This document shows, piece after piece, positions 36,051-48,102 of a stretch of 64,000 nt of DNA. Numbering within the stretch: position 1 is the first letter of the stretch; each line of letters starts with the position of its first letter. Where the stretch lies: assembly GCF_963169125.1 (NCBI RefSeq), contig NC_084798.1, positions 170,095,980-170,159,979 of the forward strand, written 5' to 3'. This stretch comes from Humulus lupulus. Taxonomy: Eukaryota; Streptophyta; Magnoliopsida; Rosales; Cannabaceae. The notes below the pieces were generated by a model that ran no database searches, was not told the DNA's origin, and worked only from the letters and a program-made list of their open reading frames with translations. The position numbers and the translations under genes are program-made.

Positions 36051-36720
36051 CTAAATCTTCAACTCCTTCAACTCTGCCGGAGCCATTCGATAAGGTGTCC
36101 TAGATACCGTCTCCGCTCTTGGTGCCAACTCTATAACAAAATCAATCTCCCACTGCGGCGGTAGCCCTGGCAGATCTGTTGGAAATAAATCTGGAAACTG
36201 GCTTAACAATCTGGTCTCCCCTGGTCCAACCGACACAACCTTAGAGGTATCCACAACACTCGCTAAGAATCCTATGCAACCTCCCTGCATCAGGTCCCTA
36301 GCCCTCAATGTTGAAATCATAGGTACCCGCGGTCCACCAGCTGTTCCCACAAATACAAAGGGTACCTCCCCTTCTGGTTCAAAAGTCATCATCCTGCACT
36401 TGCAGTCAATTGTCGCCCCATACTTTGATAGCCAATCCATCCCTAGGATCATATCGAAGTCATCCATCGCAAGCTCAATAAAACTGGCAAACAATTCCCT
36501 ACCATCTACCTCTACTGGTAAAGCTCTAATCCACCTCTTAAAACTACCAGTTCCCCAGTCGGCAATAAAGTCTGAAAACCCCTAGCATACAGAACACTAG
36601 GTCTACATAGTTGATCTATCACTCTAGTAGACACAAACAAATGGGTAGCTCCCGAATCAAACAATGCAGTATAAGAAGAACCAGCACTAGAGATCTGACC
36701 TATCACAACTGAGGGGCTAG
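36051..36720 (-). pseudogene. CRM-B aspartic protease
   Basis: Contains TALFDSGATHLFVSTRV with D-S-G intact, then MDDFDMILGMDWLSKYGATI and the linker to RT. A frame break near 36500 and a stop at 36051 interrupt it. Confidence 0.9.
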
Positions 36721-37861
36721 CCTCTGCCTCTGTCTGAGTCAAAGTAAACACCCTGGCATGAGCATGACCGTCGCCCTGCTTCGGCTCCTCCTTCCAGGCT
36801 TGTGGGCAGTCTTTCTTCAGATGATTGGCACTCCCACAGACAAAACAGGCCCTAATTCTGAACTCACCCTGATGTCGTCGCCTGCACCGAGGACACACTG
36901 GGAAACTCCTCCAGTTGTCACCGCCACCCTGACGACCACTAAAACCACCCCGTGCCCTTCTATCAGAACTGGGAGAGACAAGGGAATCTGGGGTCTTCCT
37001 CTTATGCTCACTGGAGCCACTACCCCAATTGGATCCAATAAAAGGAGGCACTGTGCTCCTGGCATCGCGCCTAACAGATCTCTCTCTCCAAATCTAGTCC
37101 TCATCCCCCTCAGCTGTAAGGGCCTTGTCTACAACCTGAGTGTAGGTAGTAGTCTCTGGATCCAAGGTGATCTTCACATCATGGGCGATCATAACATTCA
37201 ATCCCCGTACGAATCTGTCTCTTCTAGCCGCATCTGTCGGCACTAAATCTGGCGCAAACTTCGCCAATCGGTCAAATTTCAAAGCATACTCTGTCACGGT
37301 CATCCGATTCTGAGTCAGGTTGATAAACTCATCAACCTTCGCAGCTCGGACTGCAACACTATAATACTTCTCGTTGAAAATGTTCCTGAACTCTTCCCAG
37401 GTCATAACTGTCACATTTCTCCTTTGAACTACCACATCCCACCAGATGCGGGCATCCTATCTGAACATGTAGCTTGCACAAGCTACCCTCTCATTTCCCT
37501 CAACTCTCTTAAAATAAAGAATAGAGGAGATCATATTCATCCACTGCTCTGCCTGCAGTGGGTCTGGTCCACTCTCAAAGGTCAGACGATGTTGTTTCCT
37601 GAATCTCTCGTATAAGGGTTCCCACCTATTTTCCACAACAGGTTGAACCGGCACTGGCACCACAACCTGCTGGACTGGAAACCCAGTGCCATGTGGAGGG
37701 GCCTGTTGCCTCAACTGTCAGAGCTCTTCTTCTGTTCGTTGTAGCCTTGCTTCCATTTTGGCAAACATTTGTTGCCAATTCTATGGGGCAGGTGGAGGGT
37801 CCTGACCCTGGTTATCATCCTCGGTCCGACTGCAGCGGAGTCTAGATGATTGACGAGGCAT
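36721..37861 (-). pseudogene. CRM-B gag with intact zinc knuckle
   Basis: Starts at the ATG at 37861 (MPRQSSRLRC). The gag domain reads RWEPLYERFRKQHRLTFESG, MTWEEFRNIFNEKYYSVAVR, VTEYALKFDRLAKFAPDLVP and RFVRGLNVMIAHD. A basic glycine-rich segment and the CCHC knuckle CFVCGSANHLKKDC follow. Four or so stops break the frame (near 37780, 37715, 37455 and 37094). Confidence 0.9.
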
Positions 37862-38186
37862 CTCAACAAATATGCCTGTAATCAAAGATGCCGCTCATCA
37901 TGCATAACAACAACATCCGAAACCACCTTCCAATCACATCAGTCAACCATGAGCAACAATCCACATAACACACAGATAGTATACCACACACAACGGGCCA
38001 TGCCCTGACATCATGCATACATTAAGTCATTCATTATGCTCTATATGGAAAAAGCAGAAAAACAGGGAATTTAAGCACATGATCAGACATATAATTTAAT
38101 TATTACCAACCAACCCTGAGTCGAGCTTGCCATTGACAGCGAGCGTACATGTTTGGTCATTCTCCAGAAACCATAAACCTTGTCTC

Positions 38187-38198
38187 ACTCTGATACCA
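38187..38198 (-). promoter_or_regulatory. CRM-B primer-binding site
   Basis: Minus strand TGGTATCAGAGT, one mismatch from the initiator tRNA-Met site, three bases from the 5' LTR. Confidence 0.9.
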
Positions 38199-38201
38199 AG
38201 T

Positions 38202-40343
38202 TGTAACGCCCTACTACCTTAGGGCCGTTACTAAGTGAGTTTAAAATGTGCAATTAGCTCGCTAATCGAGGTTTTAGGTCAAATGGTGTAACTAAACCAT
38301 AATTAGAGTCATAAGTTTGAAAATAAATATTTCGTTAAAAATTATAAGACATTTAACACTTGGGATCCCAAAAACATTGTTTAGAAATATTTACAATTCA
38401 AAATATAACCATAGTCGACTAAACGACAAATTCAAGTTTAGTACAATCATCTCCCAAAAACGCCCCTCGCCGTGGCAGCCAGGCAGACCAGACATGTACA
38501 CGCCACTCGTCACGCTCACCATACTCAAGGTTGATCGGCTTTCCCTTTGCCTCTAACTGCACCATAGAGCACCTGTGAGCTGAAGCCCAGTAAGAAAACC
38601 CTCACAAATAGATAATATACGCATATCAAACACTTAACACAAAATCAAGCTGTCATCAGATTATACATGTATGGCCATGTCGTCCCAGGCACTCTACCAG
38701 GCCCTGGTTTCGCGGTCTATACCGTAAGGATATCCCATGTATCTCTTGGGGTCTCGCCCTGGCAACTCACACTTCGCATGCAAAACGCTGCTCCCGGCCC
38801 CTTGCCATTTTTGGCCTTCGCCATTCCCGGCCTTCGCCGTTCCATCATTTACATACACATACGATAAAGCCAAGCAGAAATCTAAACACATATAAATTCA
38901 ATCAAAGGACCATGCCCCGCAACACAGTCATATAGGGCCGAGCCCTGCAGCTTAATCATATAGGACCGAGCCCTGCAACATAAGCTCTATGGGAACAGTA
39001 GTTTTCTTACCTGTGTCCCGAGCTTTCTAGGCACTGATATCCTGAGCACAGTTTCCTAGTCCGAGCCTCGCCGAAACCCTAGTCACAACGCATTAACAAT
39101 ATTCATCCATCAAGTTCTAATCCATTAAGTAGCTTTGAGTCATAATTCTAGTCTCTGAAACCTTGAATTCTATCAATCTGGGTGATAAAATCCATGCCGA
39201 ACCTTAACTATTGAATTCCCAAAGCCTAAAACTCCTCTAGAACCCAAAAATGCACTAAGCACCGCGGCCCTAGGGACACATGCCACGGCCCCCAGCTCAA
39301 CCCGAGGCCCTGCCTCAAAATAGCCCACACGCGCTGCGACCCTTCCTGAAGGGCGCCGTGACGCGCCTCCAATTCCAGACGCCCCAAGATCAAGGGGGCC
39401 CCAACCCCTCGAGCCCAAAAAAACTCACCATTTTCACCTCAAAAACCACTCTAGTTATCCACAGGATCAAGCCAAAAATCCTAACTAATTATCACAGAGG
39501 TTATATTATAGATTCAACAACAAAACCCAACAAAAACTCAAACCAAAAACCTTATAAAAATCAAAGTTGAATCTTCATCCCTCCAACATGCAGAAACTCT
39601 AATATTCAACCTAAAACCAGCTGCAAATTAACACAACTCAACATATAAAGAAGCTTACCTTGTATAGAATTGAATCCACAACTCAGTTTCCTAAGCTCCA
39701 AGCTTCCAAAACTCTAGCTTGGTTCCTAGCTTCAATTCCTTAGTTTTTGGCTGGTTTTCTCCAAGATGTCACTAGGCCTTCAAGAGTGTAAGAAAACCAG
39801 AGCAAAGGAGAGGGAGTGGGTCGGTTTAGAAAAAGTCTAGGGGTATCCTATATTTTGTTTTATTCGACTTGAGCTTCTAAGGTTACCCCAAGGCTTGGGG
39901 TGCCAAAAATGTCCTCGAGGGAAAAATGGTAAATTTCCCCAATATTCCCTCCTAGGCACTATAACCTCAAATATATCTCCAAATATTTATTTCCATAACC
40001 TGATAACCCCATAAGACATCTAATACCTGAAATAACCCTCGGATCGCCCCGAGTCAGATATTCAACCCCGTTGTGACTTCCTGGCTAACTGCTCCCTAGA
40101 ACTGTCTCGGGTCGTGCAACACAGATATATCGCAGGTATATCACATTTACGCCCTCAGCGGGCTAAAATTACAATCATGCCCCTAATAACCAGACGGGGC
40201 CCACATGTATATTTAATTCACCTAAACATGCATCACTAAACACATATTCACACAAATCCACATATTAAACAATAATTGACATATTGCCCTCCAAGCACGC
40301 TAATAAAGGCTCTAAGCCTTATTAGCAAATTTGGGTCATTACA
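38202..40343 (-). repeat. CRM-B 5' LTR
   Basis: Plus-strand ends TGTAACGCCC and GGTCATTACA. It is the partner of the LTR at 31703-33849. Confidence 0.95.
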
Positions 40344-40348
40344 AACCG

Positions 40349-41724
40349 TAGGACCTGGCCTTCCTTGCTCCAGGGTGGATTTGCCCCTTGATTTAGACAG
40401 TATGTAGAGGAATCAGCTACGAGGAAGGACCTGAACCTGAACCCTTTAGGATCCTAGACATATTAACTGTACACTCCCCTTCTCCTCCATTAGTTCCAAG
40501 ACCAGAGGTCGTGCCTATCTTGATCAAAACACCCAAGCTAGTGATAATAGACTCCTCCCCCAGTTTGGAGGGTAGGATCATTGTTTTCTCTATTTTTATA
40601 TATGTTTTTGACAACTTTATTTTGTGAATTAACTCCCTTTGTGCTTTTTAGGAGAATAGATGGAACAACCCGGAGCTCCAGACATCCGAATTGCTTTCCA
40701 AGCTCAGAAGGCTGGCTCGGGCCCCATTGTGAAGAGGCCTAGGATTATGAAGAAGGCCCTCTTGCAGCAGGAAACACCTTAAAATGCCATGCCAAGGGGA
40801 AGGACACGAGCTTAGCACAGGAACCAGTTCCAGTGACTTTTGTTACCGCTAAGGTTCCCCCTCCTCCTCCCTCACCTCGGTTCATGCCTCCTCAAGATCA
40901 AGTGATACAACCTGAGGCCCCAGTCCCCACCGTCCGAATACCATTAGATCCTTAGGACCTGGAGAAGATCCCTGAAGCCTTTTGGGGTATCGTTTATGAG
41001 ACTGCGAGCCATATGGTGGGACACACCTATAAGGCCAGCTCGAGGGATTTGAGGACCATCGGGGAGCGTAGCCCGGAGAACGTTATGGAATTAGTTGTGG
41101 GGATAAAGCTCACAGTAAGTTCTATTTCCTTGATTAGTGAATTTTATTTTGACTGGGTGTATATCTTTAACTTGTTTTGTTATTTTGCAGTCTGCCCTGG
41201 CCTAGTATCGTAGCATAATCTATGCTAGGGCTAGAAATGATGAGCTCTGGGCTGAACTGAATGCGGCCCGAGCCGCCCTGACTGCAGCTCAAGAAGGCGA
41301 GCAGGCTGCCAAAGCTGCCTTGGTGGCTTCTCAGAAGAATGAGCACGATGCCAAGGATGCTCTCACCTCGTCCAAAGAAAGTGAGCAGGCTACAAAGACT
41401 GCACTGTCTATCTTCTAAGCTTAAACTGCACAACTTCAGGCTGAAATTGCTGAGGTCAGAGTAAAACTGCTCGAGGCCGAAGTCACAGCCAAAGAAGAAA
41501 AGACAACATCATCATCATCCATGGAGGAGATGTTTTACCATTACTAGGACTTTAACCCGGATGGGAACTTCTCTTTCATGGAACCCAAGCTGTGGGATCC
41601 GTACCTTGCAAAATTCAAGGCTCAACTCTTGCAAGAACCATCAGAGACTGGCAACGCATCCGGAATGGCGGTGGGAGATGGCGAGGAGGTCACATCTTCG
41701 GGGCGAGCTGATGGAGCTCAATGA
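40349..41724 (+). pseudogene. Antisense gene (aORF) of Tat element, 3' half
   Basis: Continues the plus-strand gene after CRM-B. A clear 76-bp intron (41115-41190; donor GTAAGT, acceptor TTTTGCAG) joins ELVVGIKLT to SALA-stop-YRSIIYARARNDE. Another intron probably ends at the TTTTTAG near 40650. The last exon is a heptad-rich coiled coil (ELNAARAALTAAQEGEQAAK, then LVASQKNEHDAKDA), ending with NFSFMEPKLWDPYLAKFKAQ and a TGA at 41724. In-frame stops (about 41204, 41416, 41545) show decay. Antisense genes of this kind are known from some Tat-clade elements; the role is not established. Confidence 0.72.
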
Positions 41725-42558
41725 TACCTCCTCTATATTTGTTTTTCGTTTGTAATTGTTTAACATTTTTTTGTATTAAACAATTGCCTTCTGGCTCAAC
41801 TCGATGTTTTTTCTCCTCGGGATAATTTGCTTGCTTTATTTCAATATACATCCATCTTTTGATCCATTTATCTTTCCTTTACTATCTCTTATGCTTATGA
41901 ATCCTTAGACTTGTACACTCGAGATTTTAGGAATCGATTTTTTTAGATCGGGATAGATTTTATCGATCTTGGTTATACCCAAGTTTTTTTTTTGATTATT
42001 TGCATCATACCTGTTAAGAATCAGGCCTCGAACCTAGTTATATCAACCATTTTTTGTGTGATTTAAACTTAGTTTGGTTTAGGTTTATTGAAAACTCAAG
42101 CTTTAAATAACCCTTGAATAATCAATTTTCCCAAATTTCTAAGTTTTTTACCTAGTTAAGGCTAGGGTTTTAAATGATTTAAACTTAGTTCACGCTAGGT
42201 TTATTGAATACTTGAACTTTAAAAAGCCATTGAATAATCAATATTTCCAAGCTTCTAAATTTCGGACCTGGTTACATCCATGATTTTAAATTACGGACCT
42301 GGTTACGTCCAGGATTTTAAATGATTTAAACTTAGTTCGCGCTAGGTTTACTGAAAACTTGATCTCTTAAAAAGCCATTGAATAATCAAATTTTCCAAGC
42401 TCTAAGTTTGTTAATCTTATCGAGCAGGATTAATTTTGCCAACCTCGGGTTATGTGCCCCCAAGTAACCAGAATGTAGAAACTTTCTTGGTTGCTTTTAC
42501 AAACATTAGAACATGAATTAATACAATCTAAAAAGGAAATTATTTAATAATCCATCTA
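41725..42558. repeat. Tat-element spacer with three tandem repeats
   Basis: Between the converging ends of the antisense gene and pol. Units of about 115-147 bp start at 42060, 42176 and 42323 with GATTTAAACTTAGTT. Each also contains CTAGGTTTA-TTGAA-like and TTGAATAATCAA blocks. No coding sequence is seen. Tandem repeats between genes of Tat/Ogre elements are known in plants and sometimes seed satellite DNA. Confidence 0.8.
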
Positions 42559-42930
42559 TTATTTAATCAAATGGATTTTATAAACAATCCTTACATTGAT
42601 GGTGGTATTACTGATAATATTCAAATGTAGGGCGTTCCAGGTTCGTGGTACTACTTCCTCATTTAGCCGAGCTATCTTGAAAGTTCCTTCACGCAAAACC
42701 ACAACGACCTGATATGGTCCCTCCCAATTCGAGGCTGAAACACCTTCCTTGGGATCCTTATTTGCTAGAAATACCCTTCGGAGAACCAGATCGCCCAATC
42801 CTAATGTACGCGTCTTAACTTTAGAATTAAAATAGCGAGTGATTTTTTGTTGATAATGGGCGAGCTGTAACTGCGACTCTTCTTGTTTTTCTTCAATCAG
42901 ATTGAGAGATGCGTTAAGTAGTCCATCATT
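42559..42930 (-). pseudogene. Tat-element integrase C-terminal domain
   Basis: Minus-strand reading MGDLVLRRVFLANKDPKEGV, then NWEGPYQVVVVLREGTFKIA and PRTWNALHL, the usual integrase tail of Tat/Athila-type gypsy elements. It is separated from the core by a stop at 42931 and degenerate sequence. Confidence 0.88.
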
Positions 42931-43746
42931 CTACTCTTGGTTGAATGTCCTTTGGCTGTGAGTGGCCACCATGGCTTTGACTGGAAGCACGGCCTCGCTT
43001 CCAAAAGTTAAGGAAAAAGGAGTATGCCCTGTGGAGCTTCTGTGAGAAGTTCGGTAAGCCCACAGTAGTTGCAGGAGCTGTTCAGGCCATAGTCCTTTGG
43101 CTTCGTCTGACCTCTTCTTCAAGCTTGCCTTTAAGGTTTTGTTCACAGCCTTAACTTGCCCGTTGGCCTGCGGATATGCTATTGATGAGAAACTCTTCAT
43201 ATTGCCATATTTTTCACAAAAATCAGTAAAGAGATCGCTGTCGAATTGTGTCCCATTGTCTGACACAATCTTTTTAGGAAGCCCAAATCGACACATAATA
43301 CTCTTCACCACGAAGTCTAGGACCCTTTTTGACGTGATGGTTGCCAGAGGTTCGGCTTCTACCCACTTCGTCAAATAGTCGATCGCCACCACCGCGTAAC
43401 GAACTCCTCCCTTTCCCATAGGTAGGGATCCTATTAGGTCGATTCCCCATACTGTGAATGGCCATGGGGATGAGATCATCGTTAGCTCAACTGGGGTAGT
43501 TCAGGAAACTATGGAGAAACGCTGGCATTTGTCACACTTCCGAACATATGAGATTGAGTCTTTTGTTAGAGTGGGCCAAAAATAGCCCTGACTCAGTATT
43601 TTCAGTGCTAGATTTTGCCCCCCAACATGACCTCCACAAAAGCCTTCGTGCACTTCTTGCAAAATGGTTTTAGCTTCCTCGGACAGAACACATCGTAGGA
43701 GAGGCAATGAATGACCATGTCGGTACAAGGTCCCATCCACTATCAC
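42931..43746 (-). pseudogene. Tat-element integrase, zinc and catalytic domains
   Basis: The zinc part has HEGFCGGHVGGQNLALK and CDKCQRFS. The core has WGIDLIGSLPMGKGG, VAIDYLTKWVEAEPL (first Asp), GLPKKIVSDNGTQFDS (second Asp), then YPQANGQVKAVNKTLKASLK. Relatives read GQVEAVNKT, so the catalytic Glu is Lys (codon 43150-43152). A stop near 43500 splits the two domains. Inactive by inspection. Confidence 0.92.
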
Positions 43747-43899
43747 ATACCATGAAGCTTGATAAAAGTATTTTTCTTGCGTCCTTTCTATCGTCAGGTA
43801 GCCTTCCTATTGTGAGGTATTCCATTATGGAAGTCATCCAAGTCGGTCTTGTGTCGATCATTTTGACTTCTATCTTTTCTGTTACACTCAGATTCTCCA

Positions 43900-44330
43900 A
43901 ACTACATTCAATGTCTTAGCTTCTTTTGTGGCCCCAAGTCGTGCCAAGTCGTCAGCATTTGAATTTTGCTCGCGAGGTATTTACTCAACGGAATTGTACT
44001 CAAATTCAGATAGTTCTCCATTCACCTTAGCTAGGTAGGCCGCCATCTTAGTACCTCAAGCATAATATTCTCCCAATACCTGATTGATCACGAGTTAAGA
44101 ATCACTATAGCATTGGGCGAATTTTGCCTTGAGCTCCCTTGCCACTCTCAGCCCAGCTAGTAAAGCCTCATATTCGGCTTCGTTGTTGGATGCCTCGAAT
44201 CCGAATCTCAGAGCAGTATGAAATCAATGCCCTTCTGGGGAGATTAAGATGATTCCAGCTCCCAATCCATTCTCATTTGATGATCCATCCACAAAGATTT
44301 TCCATAACTCCTACATCGGCTCCTTTGAGA
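43900..44330 (-). pseudogene. Tat-element second RNase H (aRNH)
   Basis: Reads IFVDGSSNENGLGAGIILIS, then [20 protein letters not shown], then YSDS, LVINQVLGEY and NADDLARLGA. This is an archaeal-type RNase H fold placed between the retroviral-type RNase H and integrase, the hallmark of the Tat clade. The D...E...D...D residues are visible. Stops near 44224, 44099 and 44062 break it. Confidence 0.85.
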
Positions 44331-44778
44331 GCTCCTCTTGAAATCCGGTGCATTCAGCCATAAAATTAGCAAGGGCTTGACTTTTTATTGAGGTTCGTGG
44401 TACGTATAGTATCTCAAACTGACTAAGTTTGATAGCCCATTTTAACAGACGTCCCGACGTTTCAGGTTTTTGCAAAACCTACCTTAAAGGGTGGTCGGTC
44501 ATTACGTTGATTGAATGGGACTAGAAATATGGTCGGAGCTTCCTGGAAGCCAATATCAGAAAAAATGCTAGTTTCTCTATCAATGGATATCGTGATTCAG
44601 ATCCGAGAAGTCTCTTGCTTATATAATATACTGGTTTTTGAGAACGGTCTTCTTCTCGAACTAATACTGCACTAACTGCATTTTCTGTCACTACCAAATA
44701 AGGGAATAGAGGTTCTTTAGACATATGCTTAGATAACACTGGGGGCTCAGCCAGGTGCATTTTTAGGTCGAGTAATGA
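44331..44778 (-). pseudogene. Tat-element first RNase H
   Basis: Reads LFPYLVVTENAVSAVLVREE, KPVYYISKRLLGSESRYPLI, and TDHPLR before the connection to aRNH. The first acidic catalytic residue of retroviral-type RNase H is not obvious (LVVTENAVS where relatives often have L.VS..AVS), which is common in Tat elements. A stop lies at about 44521. Confidence 0.85.
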
Positions 44779-45525
44779 CTATTCGCACTCCTCAGTCCAC
44801 TCAATTTTTTTGTTTCCCCTGAGCAAGTTGTAGAATGGAAGGCAATTGTCAGTGGATTTTGAAATAAAACAATTTAAAGCTGCCACCTTTCCAGTCAGGC
44901 TTTGAACTTCTTTACGCGACCTGGGTGAGGGCATTTCTAACATCGATATGATTTTCTCGGGATTTTCCTCTATTTCCCTTGTGTTGACTATGAAACCCAA
45001 AAACTTTCCAGATGCCACTCCGAACGTGAACTTATGAGGATTTAGCTTAATGTCATACCTCCTTAAGATTCCAAACCATTCTTCTAGATCGGATACATGA
45101 TTATCGACAGTCTTTGATTTGACAAGCATATCATCGACATACACTTCCATACTTCTCCTGATTTGATTAGCGAACATTTTGTTGACTAGGTATTGATATG
45201 TAGCTCCGACATTCTTTAGCCCGAAGGGCATAAATTTATAACAATATACGTTATTTGGGTTCATGAAGCTAGTATGTTCCTGGTTCGTAGGATTCATCAC
45301 GATCTGGTTATATCCTGAATACGCATCCATGAAGGATATGAGCTCGTGACCTGCCGTGGGATCTACCAACTGATCAATCCTTGGTAGTGGAAAGCACTCC
45401 TTGGGACAAGATTTGTTCAGGTTGGAGAAGTCGATGCAGGTCCTCCATTTCCCGTTTGGCTTTGGGACCAACACGAGATTGGTGACCCAGATCGGGTATT
45501 TTGCTTCACAGATAAACCCGCACTT
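44779..45525 (-). pseudogene. Tat-element reverse transcriptase
   Basis: Gypsy RT: MLVPKPNGKWRTCIDFSNLN, CFPLPRIDQLVD, FMDAYSGYNQIVMNP, YKFMPFGLKNVGATYQ and the catalytic EVYVDDMLVKSK box, then KFLGFIVNTREIEENPEKI. An open frame covers most of the fold, so RT is the best-kept domain of this element. Confidence 0.93.
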
Positions 45526-45858
45526 TGGTAGTCGAGCTACTTCTTCCTCAAGAGCCTCAGCTCAGACTGTTCCCAAGTGTCTCCATTTTTGGGATTTTGC
45601 AGGCACGTTCCTGTCCAAATTTGAAGTGTGCATGATTATACTCGGGCTTATTCCCACCATATCTTCATGTGACCAGGCAAAAACGTTCAGATTCTCTTGT
45701 AAGAAATTGACCAGCTCCTTCTTCCTTTTATCATTAAGATTCTTTATTATCTTTAAGACTCTTGAAGCTTCATTGGGGTCAACGTTTACCTCCTCGAGCT
45801 CCTCTATAGCTTGGAGTTCTGACCTGTCTTCGCCTATCCGTGGGTCAATGTCATCGCG
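45526..45858 (-). pseudogene. Tat-element protease-RT linker
   Basis: Degenerate continuation of the polyprotein containing EVARLPKCGF- and VNVDPNEASR-like pieces read in the pol direction. It is bounded by stops on both sides, with no separate gene. Confidence 0.6.
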
Positions 45859-46470
45859 TTAGGCGTCGTTACTGTCCTCTTTTTGCTGAGGTTCTTCTGT
45901 CCCACAAGTAACTTCTACTTCTCGGGACTCCTCACCTCTGTCATTTATGACCATAGCTTGCTGCACGGGTGGTGATTTTCCCTTCATAGAAGTGCTATAG
46001 CATTCCTTGGCAGCGAGCTGATCACCTCTGACGGTGCATATTCCCATAGCTGAGGGGAATTTTATTGCTAGGTTGTGGATAGAGGTTATGGCTTCGGACG
46101 CCATCAGTAAAGGTCGGCCCAAAATCGCATTGTATGCAGCTGGACAGTCGATTACCATGAACTCAAGTAACTTGGAAACAGTTGATGAGGCTTCTCCCAA
46201 TGTTACAACTAATTCGATTGTCCCGATGGCTGCTGACCTTTCACTAGAAAACTCGTACAGAGTCATTGAAGTCGCCTTCAAGTCATTTACATACAACCCC
46301 ATTTTTTCCAAGGTGGACCTAAAAAGTAGATTCACAGAACTCCCGTTATCTACTAGTGTCCTCCAGACCCCCCAGTTGGCAAGCTGAATGATTATTACCA
46401 AGGGATCGTTATGTGGGAATTGGACGTGGCTAGCATCATCCTCTGTAAAAATGATTGGTTGTTTATCCAA
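45859..46470 (-). pseudogene. Tat-element aspartic protease region
   Basis: About 203 residues: MDKQPIIFTEDDASHVQFPH, ANWGVWRTLVDNGSSVNLLF, then TMTLYEFSS and YNAILGRPLLMASEAITSI. V-D-N-G-S-S is the usual protease signature in this clade. The LGRP.L motif marks the end of the protease fold. Confidence 0.92.
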
Positions 46471-48102
46471 TCATTGTTGTTTTGATAATCGCTGTTCTGG
46501 GACAAACTCCATTTCGTTATGGGATTTTAGTTCGTTAATGTACCTCTTCTAGGCCCCGCTGCTCGTGCCTGCTAGATGAGGTCCTCCCGAAATGGTGGCT
46601 ATATCTCCCCTACTATCGGAGGAGGGTCGTCTTGATTCGCTTGAGCTCTGGTTTGACTTACTGGAGCTTCGGGGACTGACGGAGGGTTTTGTCCAGCGGG
46701 CTGATTAGGAACCACCTAATTTCAGGCATACTAGGCCAAAGGTCCCACTCTAATGAGAGTTTCGATCTCATCCTTCAGCTGTCGACAGTCATCATTGTTA
46801 TGACCGATATCATTATGGAATCGGCATAACTTTGAAGAATCTCTCTTCACCCTCTGGTTCTTCAACGACTCTGGCTTTTTCCATGGAAGGCGAATAGAAT
46901 TTTCCAGGAAGATGTGCTCCCTAGTATTCTTTAGGTTGGTGTAAGTAACATAAACTGACTTGAATTTCTCCACAGATTTATTTTTCATCGTCCCGCTTTG
47001 GTCGCCCTCGCCATTTCCCTTCCTTTTGTTACTTCCCCCTAGGTTATTCTGGGTAACAGTTTGAGCTATAGCTGCAACATCCGTTATCGCTCCAACGGTC
47101 TGGACAGGGGTCTGGCTAGTTCCCGTGATGGAAGCTCGTGCCTCTTCTAAATTAATCCGCTCTTGAGCTCGGGCCAAGAATTCGTCCAAACTCTTAACTC
47201 TTTTCCTTTGGAGTTCTTGCCACAGGTTGCCCCCGACGAGGATTCCTGTCCTCAGTGCCATGAGCTTGGAGCTGTCATCAGCATCCCTAGCTCGTGCAAC
47301 AACATTGGCAAATTGACTTAGATATGCCTTCAATGTCTTACCAAGTTGCTACTTTACATTGGCCAATGAATCGGTATCAACCCGAGCTTCCTGTGAAGTT
47401 CAGATTGCTTTTTTGAACTCGGAGGAAAACTTCTTCCACGAGCTTATGGAATGTCTCTTGTATTGCTTAAACCACTGCCTGGCTGGCCCGACTAGAGTTG
47501 CAGGGAATAAAATACACCTTAGATTGAGTCTGACGTTGTGGGCCATCATCATGGTGTTAAACATTTTGAGGTGGTCTGATGGATCTCCATATCCATCAAA
47601 TTTTGACAAGTGTGGCATTCTGAAGCCTACCGGATATGTGGCCACCGAAATATTTGGAGCAAAAGGCTCGAGCTCATCCTCTAAGTCGCAATTATCTTTG
47701 TCTTTTCCAGATAAAATCCTCTTCATTTGCTCTTCCATCAGAGCTAGCCTCTCGAGGGTTTGGTCTCTGGTCCCTAGGTTACCTGGGGGCTGTTTGATAG
47801 CTCCGATCCTATCGTATGCGTTTAATGGGTTATTGTCCCTCCAAGCTCGAGCTTGGTTTGGTGGCGCATTCCCATTATCACGTACTATGGACGGACCTCC
47901 CTCTTGTCGAGTATAACTAACATCTTCATTCCGAGTTGGATTCCTTCTCTGCGAATTCAGGCGATCATGCAAATCAGGTTGTGACTCGTAACGAGGGCTT
48001 TGTGCTGAACTCAACTGATTTTGTAGGTCGCCCTCAGACCTACCACTACGACAACTTTCAGTCCATTAACTCCCATTTGCGAAGCTTACAACTCGCGGTT
48101 GG
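46471..48102 (-). pseudogene. Tat-element gag, cut at its N-terminus by CACTA DNA
   Basis: Retrotransposon gag domain: PVGFRMPHLSKFDGYGDPSD, then FPATLVGPARQWFKQYKRHS, SSWKKFSSEF, LKAYLSQFANVVARARDADD and RKRVKSLDEFLARAQERINL, followed by FHNDIGHNNDDCRQLKDEIE, a CX-type zinc motif. The open frame continues upstream of the internal Met at 48014 (GDLQNQLSSAQ) until similarity stops at 48103, where a CACTA-like end begins. True start, primer-binding site and 5' LTR are therefore missing. Stops lie near 47398 and 47350. Confidence 0.9.

Larger units (their letters stand above)
31703..40343 (-). mobile_element. Complete Ty3/gypsy chromovirus (CRM-B), 8.64 kb
   Basis: Two near-equal LTRs (2147 and 2142 bp), a perfect target duplication AACCG (31698-31702 and 40344-40348), a primer-binding site, a polypurine tract and minus-strand gag-pol. 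It is closely related to CRM-A. The central RT is deleted, so the copy is non-autonomous. It is inserted in the antisense gene of the Tat element, which resumes at 40349. The closely similar LTRs suggest it is among the younger insertions in the window. Confidence 0.95.

Noticed and set aside
45401..46387. Plus-strand open frames over the Tat protease and RT
   Set aside because: Antisense to well-supported protease and RT coding; no known motif and no splice structure.
47359..47916. 185-codon plus-strand frame
   Set aside because: Antisense to the Tat gag domain, whose motifs are clear on the minus strand.
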